A stretch of DNA of 64,000 nt from Pelagihabitans sp963760375 (GCA_963760375.1 CAVXCS010000007.1:1-64000), one strand, 5' to 3'. Counted from the stretch's first letter, positions 25,545 to 35,337 are shown. Numbers and translations are program-made. The notes: generated by a model from the letters alone, not told the origin.

Positions 25545-26840
25545 TCAATTCACCACCAAAAGATAATAGTTCTTCTTTCCCCGTTGTAAAAGCACGAATT
25601 TTCCATTGATCAAATCGGCGGCGGTAATCAGATAGTCGTCCTTGACCTTCTCCCTGTTCACGGAAATGGCATTCTGTTTCAATTCCCTTCTGGCCTCGCT
25701 GTTCGAAGTCAAAAAACCGGTTTTGTCGGCAAGGGCGCCGATCATATCAAGTCCATTTTTGATTTCTTCCCTTTTGATTTCAGCCTGGGGTACACCTTCA
25801 AACACCTCCAGAAATGTTTTTTCGTTCAAGGTCCTTAAATCTTCCGAAGTAGATTTTCCGAATAGGATCTCGCTCGCGCGGACCGCATTGTCGAGTTCGG
25901 CTCGGGAATGTACCATCTTGGTAAGTTCCTCTGCAAGCCTTTTCTGAAGCATCCTGAAGTGGGGCGCCTGCAGATGTTCCTCGACCAACTTTTCAATTTG
26001 TTGCCTCGAAAGAAATGTGAATATTTTGATGTATTTCTGAGCATCGTCATCCGAAGTATTCAACCAATATTGATAGAACTTATAGGGAGAGGTTCTATTG
26101 GCATCCAACCAAACATTACCGCCTTCCGTCTTGCCAAATTTTGTGCCATCGGTTTTTGTGATCAAAGGGCAGGTCAACGCATAGCCCTTTCCGCCCCCAA
26201 TCCTGCGGATCAGCTCGGTACCCGTGGTGATATTGCCCCATTGGTCGCTACCGCCCATCTGCAAGGTGCAATTGTGGTTTTGGTAGAGGTATAAAAAATC
26301 ATAGCCCTGCACCAATTGATACGTAAATTCCGTGAACGACATGCCTTCCTTGGCTTCGGAAGAAAGGCGTTTTTTGACCGATTCCTTGGCCATCATGTAA
26401 TTGACGGTGATATGCTTGCCCACATCACGTATGAAATCGAGGAATGAAAATTGCTTCATCCAATCGTAGTTGTTCACCAGCACTGCGGCATTTTCATCCT
26501 TGCCCGAAAAGTCCAGAAAACGCGACAATTGTTCCTTAAGGGCTTGCTGGTTATGCGAAAGTGTTGCTTCGTCCAATAAATTTCGTTCTTCCGACTTGCC
26601 CGACGGATCACCGATCATTCCGGTGGCCCCGCCCAAAAGCGCGAAGGGCTTATGCCCTGCCAGTTGAAAATGCCGCAACATCATCACGCTCACCAAATGC
26701 CCGATGTGCAATGAATCCGCGGTGGGGTCGATGCCCACATAGGCCGATTGCATCCCACCCAGCAAATGTTCCTCGGTGCCAGGCATCACATCATGCAACA
26801 TTCCGCGCCATTTCAATTCTTCCACAAAATTAAAGACCAT
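25545..26840 (-). CDS. tyrS: Tyrosyl-tRNA synthetase
   Basis: A class I aminoacyl-tRNA synthetase, 431 aa from the ATG at 26840; an ATG 27 bp upstream is less likely because it lies against the promoter. The HIGH-like motif is in DSLHIGHLVSV, the substrate-binding region is YQLVQGYDFLYLYQ and GGSDQWGNIT, the KMSKS equivalent is KFGKTEGG, and an S4-like RNA-binding domain forms the last ~60 residues. It attaches tyrosine to tRNA-Tyr. Confidence 0.95.
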   Translation of the reverse strand: MVFNFVEELKWRGMLHDVMPGTEEHLLGGMQSAYVGIDPTADSLHIGHLVSVMMLRHFQLAGHKPFALLGGATGMIGDPSGKSEERNLLDEATLSHNQQALKEQLSRFLDFSGKDENAAVLVNNYDWMKQFSFLDFIRDVGKHITVNYMMAKESVKKRLSSEAKEGMSFTEFTYQLVQGYDFLYLYQNHNCTLQMGGSDQWGNITTGTELIRRIGGGKGYALTCPLITKTDGTKFGKTEGGNVWLDANRTSPYKFYQYWLNTSDDDAQKYIKIFTFLSRQQIEKLVEEHLQAPHFRMLQKRLAEELTKMVHSRAELDNAVRASEILFGKSTSEDLRTLNEKTFLEVFEGVPQAEIKREEIKNGLDMIGALADKTGFLTSNSEARRELKQNAISVNREKVKDDYLITAADLINGKFVLLQRGKKNYYLLVVN

Positions 26841-26864
26841 GCTAATTTGTTTGTGTTTGAGCTG

Positions 26865-26872
26865 CAAATATA
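26865..26872 (-). promoter_or_regulatory. -7 promoter element for tyrS
   Basis: On the minus strand this reads TATATTTG (TAnnTTTG), 24 bp upstream of the tyrS ATG at 26840. Confidence 0.5.
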
Positions 26873-26943
26873 AAGAACTCCACTTGGGTTTTACCCGTAT
26901 GCCGGTTTCAATTTAATCCAGTCTAAATCGCTAACTTTATCCC

Positions 26944-27951
26944 ATGGTTCTGGTCACTGGCGGTACGGGTTTGGTAGGATCCCATTTGTTGCTGCATTTA
27001 TTGGAAAAAGGGATGAGGGTACGGGCCATACACAGGCCTGGAAGCGATTTGCGGGCCGTTGCAAAAGTCTTTGCGTATTATCGCGAAAACGCCGACGAAC
27101 TTTTCCGGTCCTTGGAATGGATGGAGGCCGATATCAGCGATATCCCGGCCATGGAGGCGGCCTTTGAGGATGTTGGGCAAGTATACCATGCGGCCGCCTT
27201 AATTTCTTTCGCCCCCCAAGACCAAGATCGAATGATGAAGGTCAATGCAGAAGGAACGGCCAATATCGTGAACCTGTGTTTGGCCCGAAAGGTCAAGAAA
27301 CTCTGTTATGTAAGCAGCATTGCCACCCTAGGCATTGGCCATTCCGAAGAGCAGGCCAATGAGGAGAATGCGTACCAAGATCAATATGCCAATGACTACG
27401 GGCGATCAAAATATGCGGCCGAACTCGAAGTATGGCGCGGATCTGTTGAAGGACTTTCAGTAGTCGTCATCAATCCCGGGATTATTCTGGGGCCCGGATT
27501 TTGGAACGGTGGCAGTGGAAACCTATTTGGGATCGCCAATAAAGGCTATAGGCACTATCCGCCCGGAGGAAGTGGGTTTGTTACCGTAAACGATGTGGTG
27601 AAGGCCATGATAAAGCTGATGGAATCTGAAATAAAAAACGAACGCTATCTCCTGATCTCCGAAAATCTTACTTACCAGAAAATATTGACGCTCATCACAA
27701 AAAACCTTGGCCTAAAACCACCTTCAAGACCCTTGCGTGCCTGGCAATTGGAAGGGTTGCGCGCTGTTGATTGGCTAGCGCATGTCCTTGCCGGCAAAAC
27801 TAGAAAACTGACCAAAGAAGGCATTCGCTCGTTAAAACGCAGGGCTTTTTATTCCAATGCCAAAATAATAAGGGAAATTGCCTTCGAGTTCGAACCCGTG
27901 GAGGCCACTGTTGCATTTTGCTGTTCGCGGTTCAAGGAAGAGAATCCTTGA
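26944..27951 (+). CDS. NAD(P)-dependent epimerase/dehydratase (extended SDR)
   Basis: A 335-aa extended short-chain dehydrogenase/reductase. The Rossmann motif TGGTGLVG is at residues 5-12, the catalytic YGRSK with Tyr at ~151, and the upstream Ser in CYVSSIATLG. A weak -7 element (TAACTTTA, 26932-26939) lies just before the start. Similar flavobacterial proteins resemble dihydroflavonol-reductase-like or sugar epimerases; the substrate is not predictable. Its last 20 bp overlap the convergent DUF4296 gene. Confidence 0.87.
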   Translation: MVLVTGGTGLVGSHLLLHLLEKGMRVRAIHRPGSDLRAVAKVFAYYRENADELFRSLEWMEADISDIPAMEAAFEDVGQVYHAAALISFAPQDQDRMMKVNAEGTANIVNLCLARKVKKLCYVSSIATLGIGHSEEQANEENAYQDQYANDYGRSKYAAELEVWRGSVEGLSVVVINPGIILGPGFWNGGSGNLFGIANKGYRHYPPGGSGFVTVNDVVKAMIKLMESEIKNERYLLISENLTYQKILTLITKNLGLKPPSRPLRAWQLEGLRAVDWLAHVLAGKTRKLTKEGIRSLKRRAFYSNAKIIREIAFEFEPVEATVAFCCSRFKEENP

Positions 27952-28363
27952 ACTTCCTGTCTTTTGGTTTCAGATTGGGACTGCCATCTTCAATTTCCAA
28001 CATGCGTAAACTGTCCCTAGCCCTTTTTGCCGCATCCATCACTTTGGCCTGCCGATCTAATTTTTCCTCTACCCGGGAATAGATTTCTTCATATTCATCG
28101 GGAAGGGAGGCATAGTATCGATCGCTTTCCACCAACTGCATACTATCGATCTTATACTTCTTTAAAAGATATGGGGTCGGCTCGACCTTGTTTTTTGTCA
28201 AAATTGAAATGTTGGTGGTTTTGGCTGCGGTTATGATGGCCAGATCGGCCAGGATGTCGACCATCTTATCTTTAGGTATAAGGTTTTCAGGGGCTTCCAA
28301 TACCTTTTCGCCACAGGAAATTATGGCAAGACAAAAGAATAAGGCTCCAATGGTGTTTTTCAT
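27932..28363 (-). CDS. DUF4296 lipoprotein
   Basis: A 143-aa protein with a lipoprotein signal (MKNTIGALFFCLAIISC) and the DUF4296 body (LIPKDKMVDILADLAIITAA, KKYKIDSMQLVESDRYYAS). It ends in a charged, probably helical tail. The start at 28363 follows the pyrC stop by one base, so the two are cotranscribed. DUF4296 genes next to dihydroorotase are common in Flavobacteriaceae; the function is unknown. Confidence 0.88.
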   Translation of the reverse strand: MKNTIGALFFCLAIISCGEKVLEAPENLIPKDKMVDILADLAIITAAKTTNISILTKNKVEPTPYLLKKYKIDSMQLVESDRYYASLPDEYEEIYSRVEEKLDRQAKVMDAAKRARDSLRMLEIEDGSPNLKPKDRKFKDSLP

Positions 28364-28364
28364 T

Positions 28365-29702
28365 TTAACTGCGATCAAAGGTAAGTCTTTTGGCATTCCG
28401 CTGCTTCGAGAATTGGCCATTGTCGTAAGCCAGGTGACCATTGACGAAGGTATGGGTAATTCTGGAAGAAAAGGAGGTGCCTTCAAATGGCGACCATTGG
28501 CATTTGTAGGCGATGTTGCTTTTGTCGACTTTCCATGGACTATTGGTATCCACCACCACCATATCGGCATAATAGCCTTCCCGAAGGTAACCCCGTTTAT
28601 CGATTTGAAACAAGATGGCCGGGTTGTGGCACATTTTCTGTACGATTTTTTCAAGGGAAATTTTTCCCTCTCGATACTTTTCCAGGAGGGCTGGCAATGC
28701 ATGTTGTACCAAAGGACCCCCAGACGGACATTGGGTATAGATCTGGTTTTTTTCGGCCAAGGTATGTGGCGCATGGTCTGTGGCGATGACATCCAATCGA
28801 TCATCCAATAGGGCTTCCCATAACTGATCCCTATCGGAAGCTGTTTTCACGGCAGGATTCCATTTGATCAAGCTTCCCTTATTTGCATAATCGGCATCTG
28901 AAAACCACAAGTGGTGTATACATACCTCAGCGGTGATCTTCTTCTGTTCTAGGGGAATATCATTTTGGAAAAGATGCGTTTCCTTGCCGGTCGACAAATG
29001 AAAGACATGAAGGCGTGCTCCGGTTCTTTTGGCCAGTTGAACAGCCTTGGAAGAAGAAAGATAGCATGCTTCCTCGCTCCGGATTTTGGGGTGGTAACCG
29101 ATCGGAATATCGTCGCCGAATCGTGCACGATAGGTTTCAAGGTTACGCCTTATGGTCCCTTCATCCTCGCAATGGGTCGAAATCACCAGTTCGGTATTCA
29201 GAAAAATCTGTTCCAATACCGCCTCGTCATCGACCAACATATTCCCCGTCGAAGAACCCAAAAAAAGTTTTACCCCCGAACAGGCATGTTTGTCGAGTCG
29301 TTTGAGTTCTTCCAAATTGTCATTTGCCCCGCCGAACAAAAAGGAATAGTTGGCAAAGGCCTTTTTACTGGCCAAAGCAAATTTCTCTTCGAGCCGCTCA
29401 ATTGTAGTGGTCTGTGGGTCGGTATTGGGCTGTTCCATAAAGGAAGTAATTCCTCCGGCCACGGCAGCCCTGCTTTCAGAGGCGATATCGCCCTTATGGG
29501 TCAGTCCCGGCTCCCGAAAATGCACCTGATCATCTATTAGACCTGGTAAGACGTATTTCCCTTCAACATCCAGTACCTTGGCCGAGGGGTCACTGATATG
29601 CCGGTCTATTTTAAGTATTCTGTCGTCCTGTAACAACAGGTCGCCTTCCATGATGGTGTTTTCATTCACCATTAAGGCATTCTTGATCAATTGCCTACCC
29701 AT
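28365..29702 (-). CDS. pyrC: Dihydroorotase
   Basis: A 445-aa amidohydrolase catalysing the third step of pyrimidine synthesis (N-carbamoyl-aspartate to dihydroorotate). Metal-ligand motifs are DDQVHFREPG at ~58, the histidine region STHCEDEG (~175), HLSTGKE and ATDHAPHT (~305). The FREPG signature matches class I dihydroorotases. It starts 1 bp after the glycosyltransferase stop, forming GT2-pyrC-DUF4296. Confidence 0.93.
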   Translation of the reverse strand: MGRQLIKNALMVNENTIMEGDLLLQDDRILKIDRHISDPSAKVLDVEGKYVLPGLIDDQVHFREPGLTHKGDIASESRAAVAGGITSFMEQPNTDPQTTTIERLEEKFALASKKAFANYSFLFGGANDNLEELKRLDKHACSGVKLFLGSSTGNMLVDDEAVLEQIFLNTELVISTHCEDEGTIRRNLETYRARFGDDIPIGYHPKIRSEEACYLSSSKAVQLAKRTGARLHVFHLSTGKETHLFQNDIPLEQKKITAEVCIHHLWFSDADYANKGSLIKWNPAVKTASDRDQLWEALLDDRLDVIATDHAPHTLAEKNQIYTQCPSGGPLVQHALPALLEKYREGKISLEKIVQKMCHNPAILFQIDKRGYLREGYYADMVVVDTNSPWKVDKSNIAYKCQWSPFEGTSFSSRITHTFVNGHLAYDNGQFSKQRNAKRLTFDRS

Positions 29703-29703
29703 A

Positions 29704-30432
29704 TCAAAATCTTTTTTTGCGAAATATACTTCGTATTTTCATGACCAAAACGCCCCAAACCGCCTCTTTGATAATGGAGCCGCTCATTTTTGATTTTCCC
29801 AAGACCCGATCTCTAAACACGATCGATACCTCCTCGATCTTATAATTCAGGAGATAGGCACGGAATTTCATCTCTATCTGAAAAGCATAGCCGATAAAGC
29901 GAACCGAATCGAGCTGAATGCTTTCCAAAACATGTCTTTTATAGCACACGAACCCGGCCGTGGGATCATGTACCCGCATCCCCGTAATCATTTTCACGTA
30001 GAAAGACGCCCCGTAAGACAATAAAACCCTGTACAAAGGCCAGTTGACCACGTTAACCCCTTTTTTGTACCGTGATCCCACCACTACATCCGCGCCATTC
30101 ACACAAGCTCTGTACAACCTGGGCAGGTCGGAAGGGCTATGGGAAAAATCGGCATCCATCTCAAATATGAAATCGTACTTTTTGGCAATGGCCCACTTAA
30201 AGCCATGGATATAGGCCGTCCCAAGTCCCGCCTTCTCTTTCCTAACCTCCAAAAAAAGTCGATTGGGAAAATCGGCATACAAAGATTCCACTTTGGCCGC
30301 AGTGCCATCAGGGGAATTGTCATCAACGACAAGTATATCAAATTCCTTTGGCAAAGCCATCACGGCCCGGATGATCGCCTCAATGTTCTCAATCTCATTA
30401 AAAGTGGGAATAATGACTAGGCTGTCGGACAT
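29704..30432 (-). CDS. Polyprenol-phosphate mannosyltransferase-like GT2
   Basis: A 242-aa family 2 glycosyltransferase like dolichol/polyprenol-phosphate mannose synthase. Visible motifs are PTFNEIENIE, VDDNSPDGTA, the DxD in EMDADFSHSP (~95-104) and the late Q-motif-like RFIGYAFQIEMKFRA. There is no C-terminal membrane domain, so it is the soluble type. It would supply a lipid-linked sugar; the membrane glycosyltransferase divergently encoded next door is a plausible user. Confidence 0.9.
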   Translation of the reverse strand: MSDSLVIIPTFNEIENIEAIIRAVMALPKEFDILVVDDNSPDGTAAKVESLYADFPNRLFLEVRKEKAGLGTAYIHGFKWAIAKKYDFIFEMDADFSHSPSDLPRLYRACVNGADVVVGSRYKKGVNVVNWPLYRVLLSYGASFYVKMITGMRVHDPTAGFVCYKRHVLESIQLDSVRFIGYAFQIEMKFRAYLLNYKIEEVSIVFRDRVLGKSKMSGSIIKEAVWGVLVMKIRSIFRKKRF

Positions 30433-30536
30433 TGAATTTTAAGCATTTGGACAAAAATAGTGTTTTATCATACTGGGATAAAGCGGTATTCGGCTATTTA
30501 TGCATTTTTTAAATCTTGCCCAAAGATGATAATTCG

Positions 30537-30544
30537 TAATTTTG
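30537..30544 (+). promoter_or_regulatory. -7 promoter element abutting the GT39 start
   Basis: TAATTTTG is a perfect TAnnTTTG ending 4 bp before the TTG start codon at 30549. Transcription would begin roughly at the start codon, suggesting a leaderless message. Confidence 0.45.
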
Positions 30545-30548
30545 GGGC

Positions 30549-32234
30549 TTGAATGAACCAAAATTGATACCTCCAAAATTTCCCAGACTTTTCCTCTATT
30601 TCTTGGGGGCCATTTTAATACTCAACCTTATACAGGCGCAATTTACTGAACTCATCTTTGATGAGGCTTATTATTGGTACTATTCAAAATCCCTGTCTTT
30701 TGGTTATTTCGACCATCCGCCCATGGTCGCCTGGATGATTTATTTGGGCGGTCTGCTTTTTGACGGGGAACTGGGCGTGAGGTTGATCAGTTGTTTTATG
30801 TCGGCAGGCACGATCGTCATTTTATGGCTATTGACCGATCGGGCAAAAAAGAATGATTTTATACCCCATTTTTTTGTGCTCGTTTTTTCGATGACGCTGT
30901 TGAACGCTTACGGTTTTTTTACTTTGCCCGATACCCCCCTGTTGTTTTTTACCGCACTTTTTCTTCTGGTCTACAAGAAATTTTTGGATAGGCCCACTAT
31001 GCTGAAGGCGCTATGTATGGGCCTGGCCATGGCCGCTCTGATGTACAGTAAATACCATGCGGTGCTGGTCATCCTTTTTGTACTGCTTTCCAATCCCGGA
31101 TTGTTGACCAACAAATATGCCTGGTTTTCGGTGTGGGTGGCAATCTCGGCCTACCTGCCCCATTTTTGGTGGCTATATGACAATGATTTTATTTCCGTAA
31201 AATACCATTTGTTCGAAAGGCCCAACGATGCCTACCAATTCAAGAAATATACTTTGGGCTTTTTTCTCAACATGATCGCTATTTTTGGCCTGACTTTTCC
31301 ATGGATCTACCAATCGCTTTTCAGGACCAAATCGCAGGATAAGTTTATCAAGGCACTCCTTTACCTTACCTACGGCGTATTGATATTCTTCTTTATTTCC
31401 AGCTTCAACCGAAGGGTACAGACCCAATGGATCATCGTCATTTCCATTCCGCTGGTCTTATTGGTGTTCAATGATATGCTCGGCCATGAAAATACAAGAA
31501 AATGGATCTTAAGGATGGGTATCCTAAACATTGCAGTGCTGTTATATCTCAGATTGGGTTTGGTTTTCGAGCCTTTGTTTCCCATCCATTATGAAAGCCA
31601 TGGCAACAAGAAATGGGTACAAGAGTTGAAATCCAAGGTGGGCGACATGCCCGTAATCTTTGAAAACAGTTATAGGTTGGCGCCAATGTATACCTTTTAT
31701 TCCGGCAGTCCTTCCTATTCGCTAAACAATATCAATTACCGTCAAAACCAATATTCGATAGATGACAGTGAAGCAAAGGTGCAGCACCAAAAGGTGTTTT
31801 ATGTATCGCCGTTTCTTCCACAAGAATCTGTGGCTTTTACGATGCTGGATGGTGAAGTTTTTTACGGAAGATATATCGACGATTTTGAATCGTTCCGCAA
31901 ATTGAAGTGTGATTTGGATCAAATATCCTATTCGCTCCAATCTGGGGAAACCTATGCACTGAGGGTGATCAATCCTTACGATACCGATGTCGATATCAGC
32001 AAATTGAAATTTGCCGTAGCCTATATGAACCCGAACAAGCGTATCCAAGATATCATCCCCATCAAGCCAAAATTAGTTTTGCACAATAAGCCTGTCCTCA
32101 AATCAAATGATACGACCCGTTTTACGTTCTTACTGCCAAAACCTGAAATGGAGCGTCCCTCGTATTTTAGAATTGGGATTTCGGAAAATGGCCTGCTTTT
32201 TGGCCTTAATGGCAATAGCATTAAATTAGACTGA
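30549..32234 (+). CDS. GT39/ArnT-like membrane glycosyltransferase
   Basis: A 561-aa GT-C-fold protein. The first periplasmic loop carries the essential acidic motif LIFDEAYYW (~35-43) and FDHPPMVAWM. About ten membrane helices follow, then a ~200-aa soluble C-terminal domain. Such enzymes transfer a sugar from a polyprenyl-phosphate donor to lipid, protein or glycan. The start is TTG at 30549; no ATG occurs in frame before residue 57, which would be too late. It overlaps the DUF4271 gene by one base (TGATG). Confidence 0.83.
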   Translation: MNEPKLIPPKFPRLFLYFLGAILILNLIQAQFTELIFDEAYYWYYSKSLSFGYFDHPPMVAWMIYLGGLLFDGELGVRLISCFMSAGTIVILWLLTDRAKKNDFIPHFFVLVFSMTLLNAYGFFTLPDTPLLFFTALFLLVYKKFLDRPTMLKALCMGLAMAALMYSKYHAVLVILFVLLSNPGLLTNKYAWFSVWVAISAYLPHFWWLYDNDFISVKYHLFERPNDAYQFKKYTLGFFLNMIAIFGLTFPWIYQSLFRTKSQDKFIKALLYLTYGVLIFFFISSFNRRVQTQWIIVISIPLVLLVFNDMLGHENTRKWILRMGILNIAVLLYLRLGLVFEPLFPIHYESHGNKKWVQELKSKVGDMPVIFENSYRLAPMYTFYSGSPSYSLNNINYRQNQYSIDDSEAKVQHQKVFYVSPFLPQESVAFTMLDGEVFYGRYIDDFESFRKLKCDLDQISYSLQSGETYALRVINPYDTDVDISKLKFAVAYMNPNKRIQDIIPIKPKLVLHNKPVLKSNDTTRFTFLLPKPEMERPSYFRIGISENGLLFGLNGNSIKLD

Positions 32235-32890
32235 TGGAAGCTGTACTAAGAACTGCCCAAACCCCTGACTGGATTACCTTTTTGATCTTTGCGAGCCTCA
32301 TTTTCATCGTGTCTGCCAAGGGTTTGTTCTATGGCAGGTACATGAATTTTATAATCTTGCCGTTCAACAATAAATACATCTTCCTTTATAACAAGAAAGA
32401 CAAGCTGATGAATTGGTTCCAGGTGTTCCTTACCTTATTCCAATTGATCAATTCTTCCCTTTTCCTATACATGATCGGGAAACTTTTCTTTGGCATTCCT
32501 AAAAATGATGACCCGTTGGTATTCCTGGGTATTTTGGGGGGAATTGTGGTTTTTCTACTGCTGAAAATAGGCCTTCAGTTGGTGAGCGCCTTTATTTTTG
32601 ACTCCGAAAAGACCATCTTGGAAATTATTTTTAAAAAATTGTCCTATATCAATTATAGTGCGTTGGTCATGTTCATGGCCAATGCGGTGCTCAGCTATGT
32701 TTTTATCGATTCCAAAATTGTGGTATATGTAGCCATTTTCTTAATTCTATTGATCAACATCATCGGTTGGTCGACATTATTGAAGAATCATCAAAATTTT
32801 ATAGCCGGTAACTTTTTCTATTTTATTTTGTACCTTTGCGCACTTGAAATTGCACCATTAGTGCTAATTGGAAGTTACCTAAACCGCTGA
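32234..32890 (+). CDS. DUF4271 membrane protein
   Basis: A 218-aa inner-membrane protein with about six hydrophobic helices and the family-typical PFNNKYIFLYNKKDKLMNWF after the first helix. DUF4271 immediately before hemD is standard in Flavobacteriaceae. Function unknown. Its ATG overlaps the preceding stop and hemD follows 5 bp after its own stop, so translation is probably coupled. Confidence 0.88.
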   Translation: MEAVLRTAQTPDWITFLIFASLIFIVSAKGLFYGRYMNFIILPFNNKYIFLYNKKDKLMNWFQVFLTLFQLINSSLFLYMIGKLFFGIPKNDDPLVFLGILGGIVVFLLLKIGLQLVSAFIFDSEKTILEIIFKKLSYINYSALVMFMANAVLSYVFIDSKIVVYVAIFLILLINIIGWSTLLKNHQNFIAGNFFYFILYLCALEIAPLVLIGSYLNR

Positions 32891-32895
32891 AAACT

Positions 32896-33642
32896 ATGAA
32901 AGTAAAGACGATTTTGGTATCGCAGCCAGAACCGAAAATGGAGAACTCCCCTTACGCAAGATTGATTGATAAGGAAAAGGTTAAGGTAGACTTTAGACCC
33001 TTTATCCATGTTGAGGGGGTAGATGCCAAAGAGGTTCGACAACAGAAAATTGATCTTAAAAACTATAGTGCGGTAATTCTTACCAGCAGGAACGCCGTAG
33101 ACCATTATTTCAGAATGGCCGAAGAGATGCGTTTTAAGGTACCCGATACCATGAAGTATTTTTGCCAATCGGAGGCAGTGGCCTTTTATCTTCAGAAATA
33201 CGTGGTGTATAGAAAGCGCAAAATCTATGTGGGCAAAATGGATTTTTCCGAATTGGCCGGGCTATTCAAGAAGTACAAGGACGAAAAGTATCTCCTGCCT
33301 TCTTCGGATGTTTTAAAACCCATTGTACCGGAAACCTTGAACAAAGTAGGCATTACATGGACCAGGGGAATTTTCTATAAGACGGTCATTAGCGACCTGT
33401 CGGATCTTCGGGATGTATACTACGATATTCTGGTCTTTTTCAGTCCTTCAGGAATAGAATCGCTATTGAAGAATTTTCCCGATTTCAAGCAAAATGAAAC
33501 GCGTATCGCCGTCTTTGGAGACTCTACCGTAGAGGCTGCTACCGTTGCGGGATTGCGGATCGATATTCATGCCCCTACACCGGAAACCCCATCAATGACC
33601 ATGGCCCTTCAAAAATATATCACCACGGTCAACAAAAAATAA
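32896..33642 (+). CDS. hemD: Uroporphyrinogen-III synthase
   Basis: A 248-aa HemD-family protein, cyclising hydroxymethylbilane to uroporphyrinogen III in haem synthesis. It shows the weakly conserved two-lobe pattern: VILTSRNAVDHYF (~62) in lobe one and VFFSPSGIESLL (~182), then VFGDSTVEAATVAGL and a Pro-rich APTPETPSM near the C-terminus. No other hem gene is adjacent. It is convergent with pckA. Confidence 0.9.
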   Translation: MKVKTILVSQPEPKMENSPYARLIDKEKVKVDFRPFIHVEGVDAKEVRQQKIDLKNYSAVILTSRNAVDHYFRMAEEMRFKVPDTMKYFCQSEAVAFYLQKYVVYRKRKIYVGKMDFSELAGLFKKYKDEKYLLPSSDVLKPIVPETLNKVGITWTRGIFYKTVISDLSDLRDVYYDILVFFSPSGIESLLKNFPDFKQNETRIAVFGDSTVEAATVAGLRIDIHAPTPETPSMTMALQKYITTVNKK

Positions 33643-33652
33643 CGCCTAAAAA

Positions 33653-35269
33653 TCAAAAGGCATAGCGCTGTGGGCCTCCCCTTCTAATTTCTTCGCTTGC
33701 GAAGGCTTCGTATTTTTTGAAATTTTCCCGAAAGGCGTTCGTAAGTTTAAATGCTGTCGTATAATAGGCCTGATCGTTGTTCCAGGTGGTACGCGGGCTG
33801 AGCACACTGGTCGGGACGCCCGGACATTCCCTGGGTTGCGCAACCCCGAAAACGGAATGGATATGGTATTTGTCATAGGAGTAAAGCCCCAGATCCCCGT
33901 TGATGACCGCATTGATCATGGCCCGGGTATATTTGAGCTTCATCCTGGTGCCCACACCATAGGGACCACCGGTCCAACCGGTATTGACCAACCAAACGCT
34001 TACCCCGCTATCTTTCATTTTTTTGCTCAACATTTCGGCATATCGGGCAGGGTGCAAAGGCATAAAAGGCGCCCCGAAGCATGCTGAAAATGATGGTAGG
34101 GGCTCCACCACGCCTGCTTCCGTCCCGGCCACCTTCGCGGTATAGCCCGAGATAAAATGGTAAGCGGCCTGACTTGGCGTAAGTTTTGAAATGGGGGGCA
34201 GAACCCCAAAAGCATCCGCCGTTAGAAAAAAGATATGCTTCGGGTTTTTACCTATGGAGGGCCTTTGAACGTTGTCGATATGGTAAATGGGATAACTTAC
34301 CCTGGTATTCTGTGTAATTGAAGTATCGGCGAAATCGATGATTCCATCATCGTCCATGACCACGTTCTCCAACAAGGCCCCTTTTTTGATTGCCTTGTAG
34401 ATTTCCGGTTCGTTTTCTTCCGAAAGGTTGATGACCTTCGCATAACATCCGCCTTCAAAATTAAAGACTGCATTTTCGTTGTTCCACCCATGTTCATCGT
34501 CACCGATCAGTTTACGGGAGGCATCCGTTGACAGGGTGGTCTTTCCCGTGCCCGATAGGCCAAAGAATATCGCGGTATCACCATCTTTTCCCGTATTGGC
34601 AGAGCAATGCATGGGCAGGGTCTTCTTTTGAACCGGCAGTATAAAATTCAGCGCGGAAAAGATGCCTTTCTTTATTTCGCCCGTATATCCCGAGCCGCCG
34701 ATCAAAACTATTTTTTTGGTGAAATTCAAAATGGCAAAATTGTGCTGCCGTGTTCCATCAACTTGAGGGTCGGCTTTAAAACCAGGAGCGCTGATGACCG
34801 TCCATTCCGGATCAAAATGCTTCAACTCTTCCGCAGTGGGGCGGATGAACATATTATAGGCAAAGAGGTTCGACCATGGGTATTCGGTGATTACGCGGAT
34901 ATCCATCCGATAATTCGCATCTGCACAGGCGTAACAATCGCGCACGTACAATTCCTGTTCGTTCAGGTATGATATGACCTTCCCGTACAATGCATCGAAG
35001 GCCGCTGGTTCAAATGGAATATTGATGTTCCCCCACCAAACATCATCGGCAGTGATCGCATCCTTTACAATAAACCTATCTTGCGGAGACCTTCCCGTAA
35101 ATTCTCCCGTATGCACCGCAAGAGCACCTGAAGAGGCTTCGCGGCCCATATGCTTATCCAAAGTGATCTCGTGCAGTTCGGCCGGAGACAGTTGGTAACC
35201 TATTCGGTCGTGGTTTATGCCATATGCCGTAAGTGATATTGTATTGGAACTTTTTTTCGAAATATTCAT
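33653..35269 (-). CDS. pckA: Phosphoenolpyruvate carboxykinase (ATP)
   Basis: A 538-aa ATP-type PEPCK converting oxaloacetate and ATP to phosphoenolpyruvate, CO2 and ADP. The kinase-1a P-loop is FGLSGTGKTT (236-245), preceded by the metal/substrate region LPMHCSAN (218-225) and followed by GDDEHGW (257-262). Full length for the family. It is a key gluconeogenic and anaplerotic enzyme; it is monocistronic with its own promoter. Confidence 0.96.
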   Translation of the reverse strand: MNISKKSSNTISLTAYGINHDRIGYQLSPAELHEITLDKHMGREASSGALAVHTGEFTGRSPQDRFIVKDAITADDVWWGNINIPFEPAAFDALYGKVISYLNEQELYVRDCYACADANYRMDIRVITEYPWSNLFAYNMFIRPTAEELKHFDPEWTVISAPGFKADPQVDGTRQHNFAILNFTKKIVLIGGSGYTGEIKKGIFSALNFILPVQKKTLPMHCSANTGKDGDTAIFFGLSGTGKTTLSTDASRKLIGDDEHGWNNENAVFNFEGGCYAKVINLSEENEPEIYKAIKKGALLENVVMDDDGIIDFADTSITQNTRVSYPIYHIDNVQRPSIGKNPKHIFFLTADAFGVLPPISKLTPSQAAYHFISGYTAKVAGTEAGVVEPLPSFSACFGAPFMPLHPARYAEMLSKKMKDSGVSVWLVNTGWTGGPYGVGTRMKLKYTRAMINAVINGDLGLYSYDKYHIHSVFGVAQPRECPGVPTSVLSPRTTWNNDQAYYTTAFKLTNAFRENFKKYEAFASEEIRRGGPQRYAF

Positions 35270-35290
35270 TCAAATTGACTTTTATGGGTA

Positions 35291-35298
35291 CAAAATTA
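35291..35298 (-). promoter_or_regulatory. -7 promoter element for pckA
   Basis: On the minus strand this reads TAATTTTG (TAnnTTTG), 21 bp upstream of the pckA ATG at 35269. Confidence 0.5.
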
Positions 35299-35337
35299 TC
35301 ATAAAATTATATTTGCCCTATCATTTTTGCGAATTTA

